A DNA stretch of 64,000 bases from Saprospiraceae bacterium UBA2329 (GTDB taxonomy: Bacteria; Bacteroidota; Bacteroidia; Chitinophagales; Saprospiraceae), in contig DDUV01000036.1 in the NCBI GenBank assembly GCA_002344975.1, positions 1-64,000 of the forward strand, given 5' to 3'. Shown here piece after piece: positions 19,301-28,600 of this stretch; the stretch's first letter is position 1, and every line of letters starts with the position of its first letter. The position numbers and the translations under genes were made by a program. Below the pieces are notes generated by a model. It was not told where the DNA came from. It saw only the letters and a list, made by a program, of their open reading frames with translations, and searched no databases.

Positions 19301-20842
19301 GCATTTAACTGTAGAAATTTGCCGCCGCAAGGCTCTCCGCCGGATGATCCGAATAGTCCTTTCAATGGTCGGGATATTATTTTCGTGCATGGATTGCGAA
19401 CAGACCCGTTGATGGAGCGTCTCAACGGCATTCCGGATGCGTTGACGACATGGCCGGCAAACAGAAACGAATTTTACAACGGATACTGGAAGCGAGGCGC
19501 TTATCAATACTGGAATACACACACCGCAAAATATCTGAACACCTGGGTTGATCCCAATAGCTTCAACAACGTCATCCGAAGTGGCAACTATTCAAATAGA
19601 TACATTGTAGTGGCTCATCCAGCCACCCAAACATTTGTTGCAGGCGCCCATGCAGTCATCGAGCAAATTGCCAATGCGATGATTGACGGGGTCGGAGTTG
19701 TGAACTGCGACCCTACAGAATCAAGACCCGCTAATACCTTTGGGCATAATGGTTTTATCATCATATCTCATTCCGATGGTGCGCCATTGTCTGATATCGC
19801 GCTTACTGTCAGTGATCTTTCCGGGGTTCCCCCTTTAAATGTTTTGTTGGGGGATGTGAGTTTTATTGCAGAACGTTGCGAATTACATATAGCGCTACAG
19901 GGTGCTTTTGGTGGGAGCAACTACGCTTCACTCGCGCTGATGGGGGCAAGTACGGGCTTGCAATATGTAAAACCCCTGGCAGAAGCTTTTCTTGGCTTTG
20001 AAGTCAATCAGCCCACTGACTGGCTGTTTAGATCCCAATTGCTTGATATGTCAATCACCCGGCATTTATGGGGTAGCTTGATGAATCAAGTACCTGTTTG
20101 CGTACTCACATTGGCGGGCGGGCATCCAACAGATTTCGGCACGGACACCGGCGAAAAAAGAATATTGAGCCAGTTAGTCAAACATGGAATTCATCATGGG
20201 TTTGACGACGGCGTCTTGTCTATAGAGAGCCAGACCGCGAGTAGTGGCCCCCGTCTCACATATCCAAACCGTTTCCAGCCTATACCTGGCATAAGCCCGA
20301 TGTTGAATGCGAAATTATTTGATATGGGTATCCACAGGGACAGAGCTATTCGATATTATTTTGATCAAAAGTTAGACATAGCCCAACTCCATTTTCAAAA
20401 TCCGGGGCAGTTGAACTTCGCGTCTTCGGGGAGCATTCCGTGGTTATCTCCCACGGGTATGGTACAACCAGTATTGCTGCCATATACTGCCGGCGCATTG
20501 CCCCGGTATTCCAATCACTACACTTTCATTCAGAGCACCGCCGATCACTACTCAGGTTCTATCGGGTCTTTCCCCAATTTCCCCGATTATGAAAAAACAT
20601 ATCGTTTTGGCGCTCCCAACTGCGAGGAATCCCGGGTAGTCACTTCAAGGGATGTGTATGACGTGTGCGGCGTCAATGCTTCCAAGTTGCAGCAAGTCGA
20701 GTATGTCCGTGGTAAGTCAATAACTTTTAAAATATTCAAAAGGACATACACCCGGTGGATTTGGAAACGAAAATACCACTTGCTAAAGGATTATAAAAGC
20801 AAGAACCAGTTGGACTATTTGTACGAAAGTGTGCTGAAGTAG
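16316..20842 (+). CDS. Large secreted protein with HYR domains and alpha/beta-hydrolase-like region
   Basis: The protein has 1508 residues. A signal peptide (about 1-27) precedes a region with beta-propeller-like repeats (30-380), a Cys-rich stretch, and two HYR/Ig-like modules (about 510-690, with the DNCGN and DWCGN motifs typical of adhesin-like proteins). A jelly-roll-like region of about 200 residues follows. From residue 1018 the sequence resembles an alpha/beta hydrolase: IIFVHG with an oxyanion-type HG at 1025-1026, and a nucleophile-elbow-like SHSDG with Ser1153. A late His (in SNHYTF or ADHYSG) could complete a triad. Homology to lipases or PGAP1-like enzymes is inferred from motifs only. 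The C-terminal 45 residues are Lys/Arg/Tyr-rich and lack a recognisable T9SS sorting domain, which is unexpected for a protein of this build. Confidence 0.75.
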   Translation: MNLRYTCAVSITAIISIFPAFQPLQAQFQRQYGTALDESFSKVIPHGSDYYVLGQAEATAGQQPRATVSRINSTGQLLWTRRLDVASQWNDAVLTPSGNLFLVGHTLPLDVNSQSLMGVITPAGTFNWLRNYNATGRESFNRVVRNPVPNNAASPYYVLGFQQEPSAVLNWDDVVLLTVSEAGNIGWKKIYSGAFGSTDDEFVRDMEALPNGDLLLAGNWGTSGAIFRADNAGAIIGGVSPEGIQMTFADVAQAGSNFIAAGFQFPSFSTRLMKFDPDLITLWQVSLPGLTAIRNVWTSGSSIFVSGSATVEGFNRGVVLKFQDGVNGPVLQWMQYLQVNETSYTGGTAWPVPAGMAFCDGRNTTEERAFMSVSDLEMNTCMTQTSTTTVTNTALTFNGPCCLNIDFTDALPGMDVASSLVTWQQAEACSLPCEASITVNYIDNCGHVQLTAVGSGLQPFSYQWCSGESTATIDRILSCGSHDFCVSITCADGTVAVATQTINITDNIPPTALCQPGQGYELNANCTLPVTVAMINAGSFDNCQIQSMSVSPATVQGCGVFSIILTVTDWCGNTSTCATEIQTIEGVPPVIVCPSDLVVSSTNPDSCTATINNLHLLSATDNCSTPQIQYQVTGATSATGQNDASGLTFNTGVSTITYTATDNCGNVSSCSFDVTVLCEEPCPGNIIENSNFSVGAIAGPMPLQGSMANWQAAYGTPVVSTGFGCGDPGYVELQGNRTQGSAIYQQLTTPIQKGKVYEMTVCVKSVSCSGCWGCPVPYIKLRGIAFNGTLPTSGRHPAPGIDTAIIGVSGSIAVCDDWTQFVFHRWRAPKNYNNISISIENNDPIGSDGISLGYIDNICFREVNDSIPCYLADLDSLGNVIPPFGLIDPTCPVLEEEIDILMGNVNDIYGYCNPAPNDLDTWYEFCQDSCESIGGEFPDELLDFIENDSLDNFMQDSIGVSTDSLLSDLSSFMDSLELALPNANMLDSIMGVGALAFNCRNLPPQGSPPDDPNSPFNGRDIIFVHGLRTDPLMERLNGIPDALTTWPANRNEFYNGYWKRGAYQYWNTHTAKYLNTWVDPNSFNNVIRSGNYSNRYIVVAHPATQTFVAGAHAVIEQIANAMIDGVGVVNCDPTESRPANTFGHNGFIIISHSDGAPLSDIALTVSDLSGVPPLNVLLGDVSFIAERCELHIALQGAFGGSNYASLALMGASTGLQYVKPLAEAFLGFEVNQPTDWLFRSQLLDMSITRHLWGSLMNQVPVCVLTLAGGHPTDFGTDTGEKRILSQLVKHGIHHGFDDGVLSIESQTASSGPRLTYPNRFQPIPGISPMLNAKLFDMGIHRDRAIRYYFDQKLDIAQLHFQNPGQLNFASSGSIPWLSPTGMVQPVLLPYTAGALPRYSNHYTFIQSTADHYSGSIGSFPNFPDYEKTYRFGAPNCEESRVVTSRDVYDVCGVNASKLQQVEYVRGKSITFKIFKRTYTRWIWKRKYHLLKDYKSKNQLDYLYESVLK

Positions 20843-20879
20843 CGGGCCACAATTTTTTTCAAATTCAAAAAGATCCACC

Positions 20880-22823
20880 ATGAAATGTTCAGCGATATCC
20901 ATACACATATATAGGAGGCAGAGTAACCTGTTATTCATTCTCCTATTGGGGATTACCTTGTGCAGCGTTCCAAATCTATTAGCCGCCCAACCGGTAGAGA
21001 TATGCTCCGGCTCGCCCGATAATTATCTTTGTCCTGAAGAACCGGTTTCTCCAGACCCGGCACTTCTTGGTTTATTCAGCGCCCAAAATGCTGCCAACCC
21101 TTGTTTCGGGTTACTTGCGTTCGACAACTTCCCGGGGCAGACCAAATGCAACGGAACGGATATTCCTTCCAATGCCTATTTCATCCATCAGCTTACCTTT
21201 CCGGTATCGTCGGGAAATGTCATTACTGCCACCCTCCAGTTTCGCGCCAAAGCAGCGCCTGATCCAAACGGCCAAACCCATACCGATTTCATTGCCTTTT
21301 TTGAAGGCGCCACATACATTACCGGCGCCAACCTGAGCCAATTACCAGGCGCCAACGGCACGTGGAATCCCAATCAGGACGCCATGTTCACCCTGCAACT
21401 CGGCAACCTGCCTGCTGCCTTCTCCGTCAACAATATCTTACAGCATCTCAACGACGGAGACTTAGACATTGTCATCGGCAATGAAACCGGCGTAGATTGG
21501 ATGTGTATTTCCCCCACCTCAACATCGCCCCAAGTATCGACCAGATATGAAATCCAGCGCCCAAGATGCAAATATACTCTGATCCCTCCGAGAGCGAGGT
21601 GGTTAATATCTATGAGGTCCGTTGATTCAGGTGGACGAGATTCGGTGTCTTCAAGTCCATATCATCTTCAAACGGCCGTTTTGAAGCCAACCGCCTTCCC
21701 TGCACCGAACGTTTTATTTACGGATTCTCTTGGCAATCCTGTTTTTACTTCTTTCGGCGAGGGAATAATGCTTTTTGAAGACAACGCTGTAGCCGCCAAA
21801 ATTCAGGGAATATCACCAGCGCCTCCCGGATATGAATGGTACGGGCTTCAATCGAATGCAATTACTCCTTCGGACTCGCCCAATCCAGACAGCGCATATT
21901 TTGACATTGCATTTGACTGGACAGACCTGCCGCCGGGCAGTGAAGATTCGACAGGGGCTTTTTGGATGAGCGATGATAAAGACGACCTGTATCAAGAACT
22001 TATTACCGATGCATTCACCACACTGGATACTTCACGATTGGCGGCAAAAACCGACTACGGTATTGAGGTGAAAAACTGTGTTTATCAATCGGATCCGTTT
22101 TATGTAAAATGGAATATATATTGGTGGTGCCATGATTACAGCAATCGGATTTCAGTGTTTTCTATGCCGTATCATCTTCAAACGGCGGTTCTAAAACCGG
22201 TCGTTTTCCCCGCACCAATTGTGACACTAACTGATTTTTCGGGCAACCCCGTGCAAACTGCTTTTGGTGAGCAAATCATTCTCTCAGAGAGCAGCTCTGT
22301 GGCTGCTAAAATACAAGGATTATCTCCGGCGCCCCCCGGATATGAATGGTATGGGCTTCAATCGAATTCGCTTACGCCCTCAGAATCTCCAACCCAGAGC
22401 AGCCAAGACTTCAAGATTGATTTTCTATGGTCGACTTTACCGATGGGCAGCCAAGATTCGACGGGGGCATTTTGGGTAAGTGATAACAAGGATGATCTGT
22501 ACGATGAATTTATTACCGATGCGTTTACCTTATTAGATGCCGCTCAATTAACCGCTCAAAAGGAAATAGGAAAAAACAATACCCTCCGCCTCTTCCCCAA
22601 CCCCACTCCCGGCCAGTTCACCCTCGAACTACCCGAACCCGCCACACCCGGCACGAGCTTCCGCATCGCCGGCATCACCGGGCAAACGCTGCTGCAACAG
22701 CGGGCCGAAGCGGGTAGCAGGCTCCAGGTGTTCGACCTGAGCGCCCTGCCGGCGGGTATGTACTTCGTGCAGGTGTGGCAGGAGGGGAGCGTAGTGGGCG
22801 TAGGAAGAGTGGTGAGGCAATGA
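20880..22823 (+). CDS. Secreted protein with tandem 170-residue repeat and T9SS sorting domain
   Basis: The protein has 647 residues. An N-terminal hydrophobic stretch ends near residue 36, and a unique beta-rich region follows. Two tandem copies of a ~130-residue unit have a 170-residue period (copy 1 from about residue 261, copy 2 from about 431), both containing YHLQTAVLKP, PAPPGYEWYGLQSN and QDSTGAFW or EDSTGAFW. From residue 567 a type A T9SS C-terminal domain is clear: LRLFPNPTPGQF, then LPAGMYFVQV. It should be exported to the cell surface by the gliding/T9SS machinery. It starts 37 bp after the preceding large surface protein and is likely cotranscribed. The role is unknown. Confidence 0.8.
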   Translation: MKCSAISIHIYRRQSNLLFILLLGITLCSVPNLLAAQPVEICSGSPDNYLCPEEPVSPDPALLGLFSAQNAANPCFGLLAFDNFPGQTKCNGTDIPSNAYFIHQLTFPVSSGNVITATLQFRAKAAPDPNGQTHTDFIAFFEGATYITGANLSQLPGANGTWNPNQDAMFTLQLGNLPAAFSVNNILQHLNDGDLDIVIGNETGVDWMCISPTSTSPQVSTRYEIQRPRCKYTLIPPRARWLISMRSVDSGGRDSVSSSPYHLQTAVLKPTAFPAPNVLFTDSLGNPVFTSFGEGIMLFEDNAVAAKIQGISPAPPGYEWYGLQSNAITPSDSPNPDSAYFDIAFDWTDLPPGSEDSTGAFWMSDDKDDLYQELITDAFTTLDTSRLAAKTDYGIEVKNCVYQSDPFYVKWNIYWWCHDYSNRISVFSMPYHLQTAVLKPVVFPAPIVTLTDFSGNPVQTAFGEQIILSESSSVAAKIQGLSPAPPGYEWYGLQSNSLTPSESPTQSSQDFKIDFLWSTLPMGSQDSTGAFWVSDNKDDLYDEFITDAFTLLDAAQLTAQKEIGKNNTLRLFPNPTPGQFTLELPEPATPGTSFRIAGITGQTLLQQRAEAGSRLQVFDLSALPAGMYFVQVWQEGSVVGVGRVVRQ

Positions 22824-23169
22824 AAAGTGTCTGAATCAGAATTCACAGGATGATAGAATTTTCAGAATTGGAGGGTTTTCGAGCCTGTATTTCATTCCAT
22901 GCCTTCTTTCCCTCGCTTGCAGCGCCTGCCACCCGCCGCGTACTCTATCCCGAATCCCCGACGGCGTCTGGGTATGCGGTCAGGACACGCTGAGTAGTTT
23001 GGTTTTTAGAAAGGATCAGATTTTTAATGCTGTACTTCATTTTATTCAACACTCCGCTGAGTGGCGAGGCAAAATTTTTATCGCCACTCAGCCGAAACCA
23101 TCATTTCTGCATTTTTTTGGACGATTGCCCCGCAAGTTTCTACCTTTACTCCCCTCAAAACCATCCATT
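22824..23169. other. 346-bp intergenic region with hairpin and possible gene remnant
   Basis: A perfect 11-bp inverted repeat (23057-23067 and 23081-23091, 13-nt loop) lies in the second half and is not followed by a T-run. The plus-strand frame continuing into rlpA stays open from about 22885, and its translation begins with a lipobox-like stretch (LLSLACSAC) but has no ATG, so it may be a decayed small lipoprotein gene. TTTG (23116-23119) and TACCTTTA (23141-23148) may be the rlpA promoter. Confidence 0.4.
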
Positions 23170-24051
23170 ATGAAACGATTCTGGCTCATGGTGCCCGCCC
23201 TGATGTGCAGCATAGCGATGTATGCGCAGCAAATTCAGGAAGGCGTGGCTTCTGTTTTTGATGATTCCTTTCAGGGCAAGGAAACCCGCTACGGCGTCAA
23301 ATACGACAAACGCGAGCTGACCTGCGCTCACAACATCCACCAATTCGGCTCTCTGCTCAGAGTGACGCATTTGGAAAACAAACGCTCGGTGCTGGTGCGC
23401 GTCATTGACGAAGGGCCGTTCATCAAAGGTCGCATCATCGAACTTTCGCGCCTTGCCGGCGACCGCCTCGGCATGACGGGCAGCCAGGAAGCCATGGTGC
23501 GCATTGAGCTGCTCAAGCGCCCCGATGCTGCGAATGCCGCAACGACCGCTCCGGCTAAAGAAACAATCGCTCCCAGCCCGCAAAAGGAAATACCTCCTAC
23601 CACTCCAAAATCTATGGAAAACACATCGGCGGCGACCTCCAACCCTCAGCCTGCCACCGAGCGCCAACCTACCGCCTCGGTGGAAACGGTGCCCGATTTC
23701 AGTGCGCGTACGATTGCTGCCGCACCGCAGGCCAAATTGGTGGGCAAAGACTACACCAAGCACGGCCTGTATCAGGTACAACTGCGCAAACCCGCCCAAC
23801 AAGGCTGGGGCGTGCAAGTGAGCAGCATTTCCAATTCAGACTATGTGTTTCAGGAATTGGCCAATTTGCAGGCAAAATCCTTCGACAACATACTTGTCAG
23901 TGTGGAGAAAGACGAGCTGGGCAAAACGCTGTACAAGTTCATCCTCGGCCCGTTTGACACGGAAGAGAAGGCGCGCAATTATCTAGCTAACCTCAAAAAA
24001 CGTCACAAAATGGCGGGGTTTGTGGTCAATTTGGCAAGGGGGAATTACTAA
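23170..24051 (+). CDS. rlpA: RlpA-like double-psi beta-barrel protein with SPOR domain
   Basis: The product has 293 residues. It has a signal peptide (1-20), a double-psi beta-barrel domain (about 20-115) and a Pro/Thr/Ala-rich linker. A C-terminal SPOR domain (about 198-290) ends with the FDTEEKARNYL pattern. RlpA proteins bind or cleave denuded septal glycan, and SPOR recruits them to the division site. The motif usually DRGP reads DEGP here, but the conserved Asp is retained. The start at 23170 is preferred over upstream in-frame codons because it gives a proper signal peptide. It lacks an obvious lipobox, unlike E. coli RlpA. Confidence 0.85.
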   Translation: MKRFWLMVPALMCSIAMYAQQIQEGVASVFDDSFQGKETRYGVKYDKRELTCAHNIHQFGSLLRVTHLENKRSVLVRVIDEGPFIKGRIIELSRLAGDRLGMTGSQEAMVRIELLKRPDAANAATTAPAKETIAPSPQKEIPPTTPKSMENTSAATSNPQPATERQPTASVETVPDFSARTIAAAPQAKLVGKDYTKHGLYQVQLRKPAQQGWGVQVSSISNSDYVFQELANLQAKSFDNILVSVEKDELGKTLYKFILGPFDTEEKARNYLANLKKRHKMAGFVVNLARGNY

Positions 24052-24061
24052 AGAGGACGGA

Positions 24062-24310
24062 GGCTTTTAGCCATTAGCTCTTGGCTACGAGCAGCGAGTA
24101 AGTTTTGATGTGACTATTCAATCGCCCTGCAAAAAGCTGCGACCACGCCACAGGCGTGGTGCGAGTCACGAGTTTGATTTTCCAAAATAAAAAAGACCTT
24201 AATTCCAACAGGAGATTGTGAAATTTCCCCTAATGGAAAACCTAATTTTTCAACTAGTAAACAAACTCATAGCTCGTGCCACGCCTCGGCGTGGTCGTAG
24301 CTTTTGGGTA
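24062..24310. repeat. MITE-like palindromic element, copy 2
   Basis: Two long inverted arms, 24132-24165 and 24273-24305, match at about 90% by eye, with weaker similarity for roughly 15 more bases inward. Each arm is itself a palindrome (CCACGCC and GGCGTGG around 2-3 bases). They enclose an AT-rich core whose sequence resembles the core of the 4820-4985 element. An outer AGCTxxTGGCT-type stretch lies at 24068-24092. The interval 24052-24355 has no gene. The structure suggests a non-autonomous mobile repeat or REP-like hairpin pair. Confidence 0.6.
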
Positions 24311-24355
24311 CCGGCTGTGTAGTTACGTTTTGATGAATCTGAATGTCATGCCTGT

Positions 24356-25507
24356 ATGAAACTTGTAGCAAAAACGATGGCCGGCCTCGAACCGGTACTT
24401 GCTTCCGAATTAGAGAGCATCGGCGCTGCCGAAATACGCACCGCACCGCGCGCAATATACTTTGAGGGCGACCATGAGGTGATGTACCGCGCCAACTTTG
24501 AGTTGCGAACGCCCCTGCGCATCCTGCTGCCGATTGCCGATTTTCAGGTGCGCAACGAAAACGACCTGTACCGCCATGTTTTTGATATTGACTGGCGGCA
24601 GTACATGGACGTAGAAAACACCTTTGCCATAGATGCCGTGGTGTGGTCGGAAACGATGCGCCACTCGCACTTTGCCGCCCTCAAAGCCAAAGATGCCATT
24701 GCTGACCGCTTTCGCAAAGAAACCGGCCGCCGCCCCGATGTGAATGTACACGAACCCGATTTGCGCGTCCACTTGCACATCAGCGGGCAAACGGCCAACC
24801 TCTCTTTGGACAGTTCCGGCGAGTCCTTGCACCGCCGGGGCTACCGCACGCGTGGAGGCATGGCTCCGCTCAACGAAACGCTGGCCGCCGGCATGGTCAT
24901 GCTTTCCGGCTGGAACGGCGACCGCCCGTTTATAGACCCCATGTGCGGCTCCGGTACGCTGCTCATTGAGGCTGCGCTCATTGCAGGCCGCATCCCGCCG
25001 CAGTGGCAACGCCGGCATTTCGGGTTCATGCGTTGGAAAGATTTTCAGCCCGAACTCTGGGAAAAAGTGCGCCGCCGGGCCTTGCTGACCCCCGATGTGG
25101 TGTGGCCGCTTATTTTCGGCTCCGACCGCGATTTCAAAGCCATCCGCACTTCGCAGGACAACATCGCAGAGGCGCATCTGAGAGGCAAAATAAAGCTGGA
25201 AAAAATGCCTTTTGAACACCTCACGCCGCCCGAAGGCCCCGGCACCCTCATTATGAACCCGCCCTACGACGAGCGCATTCCCGTAGAGGACATACTCCCA
25301 TTTTACAAAAGCATCGGCGACCAACTCAAGCAGCGCTACTCCGGCTACGACGTTTGGATCATATCCGCGCATCTGGAAGCACTCAAGCAGATCGGGCTTC
25401 GGCCTTCCCGAAAAATCACCTTATTTAATGGGCCTTTAGAGTGCAAATACCAGCTTTTTCGGATGTATGAGGGGAGTAAGCGAACAAATTCTGAACAGAG
25501 TTGGTGA
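24356..25507 (+). CDS. THUMP-domain class I SAM-dependent RNA methyltransferase (RlmL-like)
   Basis: The protein has 383 residues. An N-terminal ferredoxin-like/THUMP region (1-155) binds RNA, and the methyltransferase domain has FIDPMCGSGT (about 192-201) for SAM and the N6/N2-methylase motif NPPY (near 300). It corresponds to the N-terminal half of E. coli RlmL/RlmKL, which makes m2G2445 in 23S rRNA, without the RlmK half. The exact target base is inferred from the family. It is monocistronic or followed by the susC promoter. Confidence 0.9.
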   Translation: MKLVAKTMAGLEPVLASELESIGAAEIRTAPRAIYFEGDHEVMYRANFELRTPLRILLPIADFQVRNENDLYRHVFDIDWRQYMDVENTFAIDAVVWSETMRHSHFAALKAKDAIADRFRKETGRRPDVNVHEPDLRVHLHISGQTANLSLDSSGESLHRRGYRTRGGMAPLNETLAAGMVMLSGWNGDRPFIDPMCGSGTLLIEAALIAGRIPPQWQRRHFGFMRWKDFQPELWEKVRRRALLTPDVVWPLIFGSDRDFKAIRTSQDNIAEAHLRGKIKLEKMPFEHLTPPEGPGTLIMNPPYDERIPVEDILPFYKSIGDQLKQRYSGYDVWIISAHLEALKQIGLRPSRKITLFNGPLECKYQLFRMYEGSKRTNSEQSW

Positions 25508-25539
25508 TTTGATGTTAACTCCCGGTTAAGTTTTTTGCA

Positions 25540-25547
25540 TAGCTTTG
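25540..25547 (+). promoter_or_regulatory. Candidate -7 element for the SusC/SusD operon
   Basis: TAGCTTTG fits TAnnTTTG and lies 53 bp before the susC start at 25601. A convincing -33 element is lacking at the usual distance. Confidence 0.45.
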
Positions 25548-25600
25548 CAATGGCTTTACATTCATACCAATTTAGTTTTACTAACAAAAATGTGTTCCTT

Positions 25601-28600
25601 ATGAAAAAACTTTTGCTTGCACTCACGCTGGTGATCGCATCTGCTGCAACGCTCGTTGCACAGCGGGCCATCACCGGAAAAGTGTCTGATCAGGGCAAGG
25701 AGCCGCTGATCGGCGCTACCGTATTGGTGGACGGCACCTCCGTAGGTACCGTCACCGATGTGAACGGGGACTTTAGCCTGTCTGTACCGACAGGGGCAAG
25801 TACCCTCATCGTCAGCTACACGGGCTACGCTACCCTTCGTGTGACGCTGACTTCTGCCTCCAACTACGACCTCACATTAGAAACCGATGTGGTGGCTTTG
25901 TCCGACGTAGTGGTGGTAGGTTATGGAACTGCCTCTCGAAAGGAATTGACTGGTTCCGTTTCGAAGATCAATAGCGACGCTATTTCGCGTCTGCCGGTAA
26001 CAGGTCTGGACCAAGCGTTGCAGGGCCAGGCCGCAGGTGTGCAGGTGACCTCTGCGTCAGGTACGCCGGGCGCTTCTGTGTCGGTGCGTGTGCGTGGGCC
26101 ATCGTCCATCTCTGCCGGCAACCAGCCGCTGTATGTAGTGGACGGCGTGCCCATCAACACCGGCAGCTACTCGCAAATCGGCGTAGGCGGTCAGCAGACC
26201 AACGCATTGGCCGACCTGAACCCTGCCGACATTGAGTCTATGGAGATTCTGAAAGATGCAGCAGCAGCAGCCATTTACGGCTCTCGTGCCAGCAACGGTG
26301 TGGTACTCATCACTACCAAGCGCGGCAAAGCTCAAAAAACGCAGATCAACCTGAACTCCTATTACGGCACACAAAGCGTATGGCGCCGAGTGGAGCCGGT
26401 TTCGGGGCCGGAGTATGTATCTTACATTCAGGAGGCAGTGCGCAACCGCCAGACCCCGACTACCTTGCCCAGCAATGTCGGTCTGGCAGGCTTGAACAAC
26501 GATCCGAGTACTTATCCGACTACCAACTGGTTTGACGAGATTTTTCGAGATGCGCCCATTTCTCAAACCGACCTGAGCTTCTCCGGCGGCAACGAGCGCA
26601 CCAAGTTCTTCCTCTCCGGCTCATATTTCAATCAGGACGGCACGGTGATCGGTTCCAACTTCAACCGTTACAGCTTCCGTTTGAATTTGGATAATCTGGT
26701 AACAGACAAGTTCAAAGTCGGCGTCAGCACGGGCTTCAGCCGCTCGCACAGCAATCGCATCCAAAACGACAACAACATCTACGGTGTAGTGAGTACGGCC
26801 CTTTTGCTGGGTTCTCACATTCCGGTACGCAACGCCGACGGCACCTATGGCCGCGACCCCAACGCATCTATCGAAAACCCGGTAGCCAACGCGCTGGAAC
26901 CCAGCTACGACGTGTACAGCAACCGCTTGCTGACCAATATATTTGGTGAATTGGACATCGTGGAGGGCTTGAAATTCCGCACTTCTTTCAGCGTGGATTA
27001 CCTTAATGTACGCGACGACCGCTTCATTCCGGCCACGCACATTTCGGCGGCAGGTGTGAACGGCCGCGGCGAGCAAGGCAGTAGCACCGACCTCAACTTG
27101 GTCAACGAAAACTATTTCACTTATCGCAAATCCTTCGGCGACCTCAACTTCGACGCTTTGGTGGGCGCATCTTTCCAAAACAGCAAGTACGAAGACTTCT
27201 TCGGTCGTGGCGAGAACTATCCGGGCAACACGATTAGAGAATTGGCCGCTGCATCTGTAAAACAAACGGTTACTTCCAGCAAATCAGAGTGGGGACTGAA
27301 CAGCTACTTCTCCCGCTTCAATCTCAACTGGCAACAGAAGTACTTCATCTCCGCCAGCGTGCGTGCCGACGGTTCTTCCCGTTTCGGCGCCAACAACCGC
27401 TGGGGTGTATTCCCGGCTGTTTCGGGTGCATGGCGTATTGGTCAGGAGAGCTTCCTGCGCGACAACCCTGTCATCTCTGAGTTGAAACTTAAAGGTAGTT
27501 GGGGCATTCGCGGCAACCAAAACATCAGCAACTTCGCCTCCCGCGCCCTCATCAGCCCCGGCGCCAATTACTTGCAGCGCGCCGGCTTGGCCCCCTCTCA
27601 GTTGGGCAACCCGAACCTGACCTGGGAAGAGCGCGAGGACATTGACCTCGGTCTTGAACTGGGCTTGTTCAGAGACCGCATCGTACTCACAGTGGATGCT
27701 TACCAGGGTACTACGAGTGAGTTGTTGCTCAGCCGCCCGCTCGTAGGCGCTTCCGGTTATACCGGCATCACTGAAAATATCGGCGCTGTGCGAAACAAAG
27801 GTATTGACATCGGTCTCAATACGACCAACGTAACGACCAAAAATTTTGAATGGACTACCAACTTGAATCTTTCTTTCTTTGATAATGAAATACTCAAACT
27901 CGCCGGCGCTCCATTTGCAGCAGGTTTTGCTTCCTGGGTGGCAGAAGGCGAGGCATTGGGTGCTTTCCGAGGCTATCAAGTAGAGCGTTTGTTCCAGACA
28001 CAGCAGGAAATTGACGACCTGAATGCCAAAGCGCGCGAAATGACGGGAAGCGCGTCGGCTGTTTATCAGTCCACCTTAACTCGCCCCGGCGACATCATGT
28101 TCCGTGATATCAACGGCGACGGACGCATCACCGCCGACGACCAGACCATTTTGGGTGATGCCAACCCGGATTTCTACGGCGGTATTACTAACAACCTCTC
28201 TGGTTTCGGTTTCGACCTGAGCTTCTTCTTCCAGTTCAGCGTAGGCAACTATGTTTACAACAATACTCGCTCCTTCTCAGAGGGTATGAACGGTGTGTTT
28301 GGTCAGGCTTCCACCATCCTCAACCGCTGGACGCCGGACAATCCGACGACCGACACGCGTTACCCGCGCGCTGTATTCCAGGACCCGAACAACAACCGCC
28401 GCGTTTCCGACCGCTTCCTCGAAGATGCTTCTTACCTGCGTCTGAAAAACCTGTCTTTGGGCTACACCATTCCCTCTGATGTGATGAAAAAAATCGGAAT
28501 GACCAGAGCGCGTATCTATGTGAGCGGCCAGAACCTGCTCACCTTCACCAAGTACTCCGGCTTCGACCCCGAAGTAAGTACTTTTGCTGAAACCAATACG

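Noticed and set aside
23057..23091. Terminator for the T9SS protein gene
   Set aside because: The inverted repeat is perfect but lies 230 bp from the stop codon and has no T-run on either side, so it was not called as a terminator.
24410..25372. 320-residue open frame antisense to the THUMP methyltransferase gene
   Set aside because: It is an open frame caused by high GC and biased codons, with no motif. The methyltransferase gene is clear on the plus strand.
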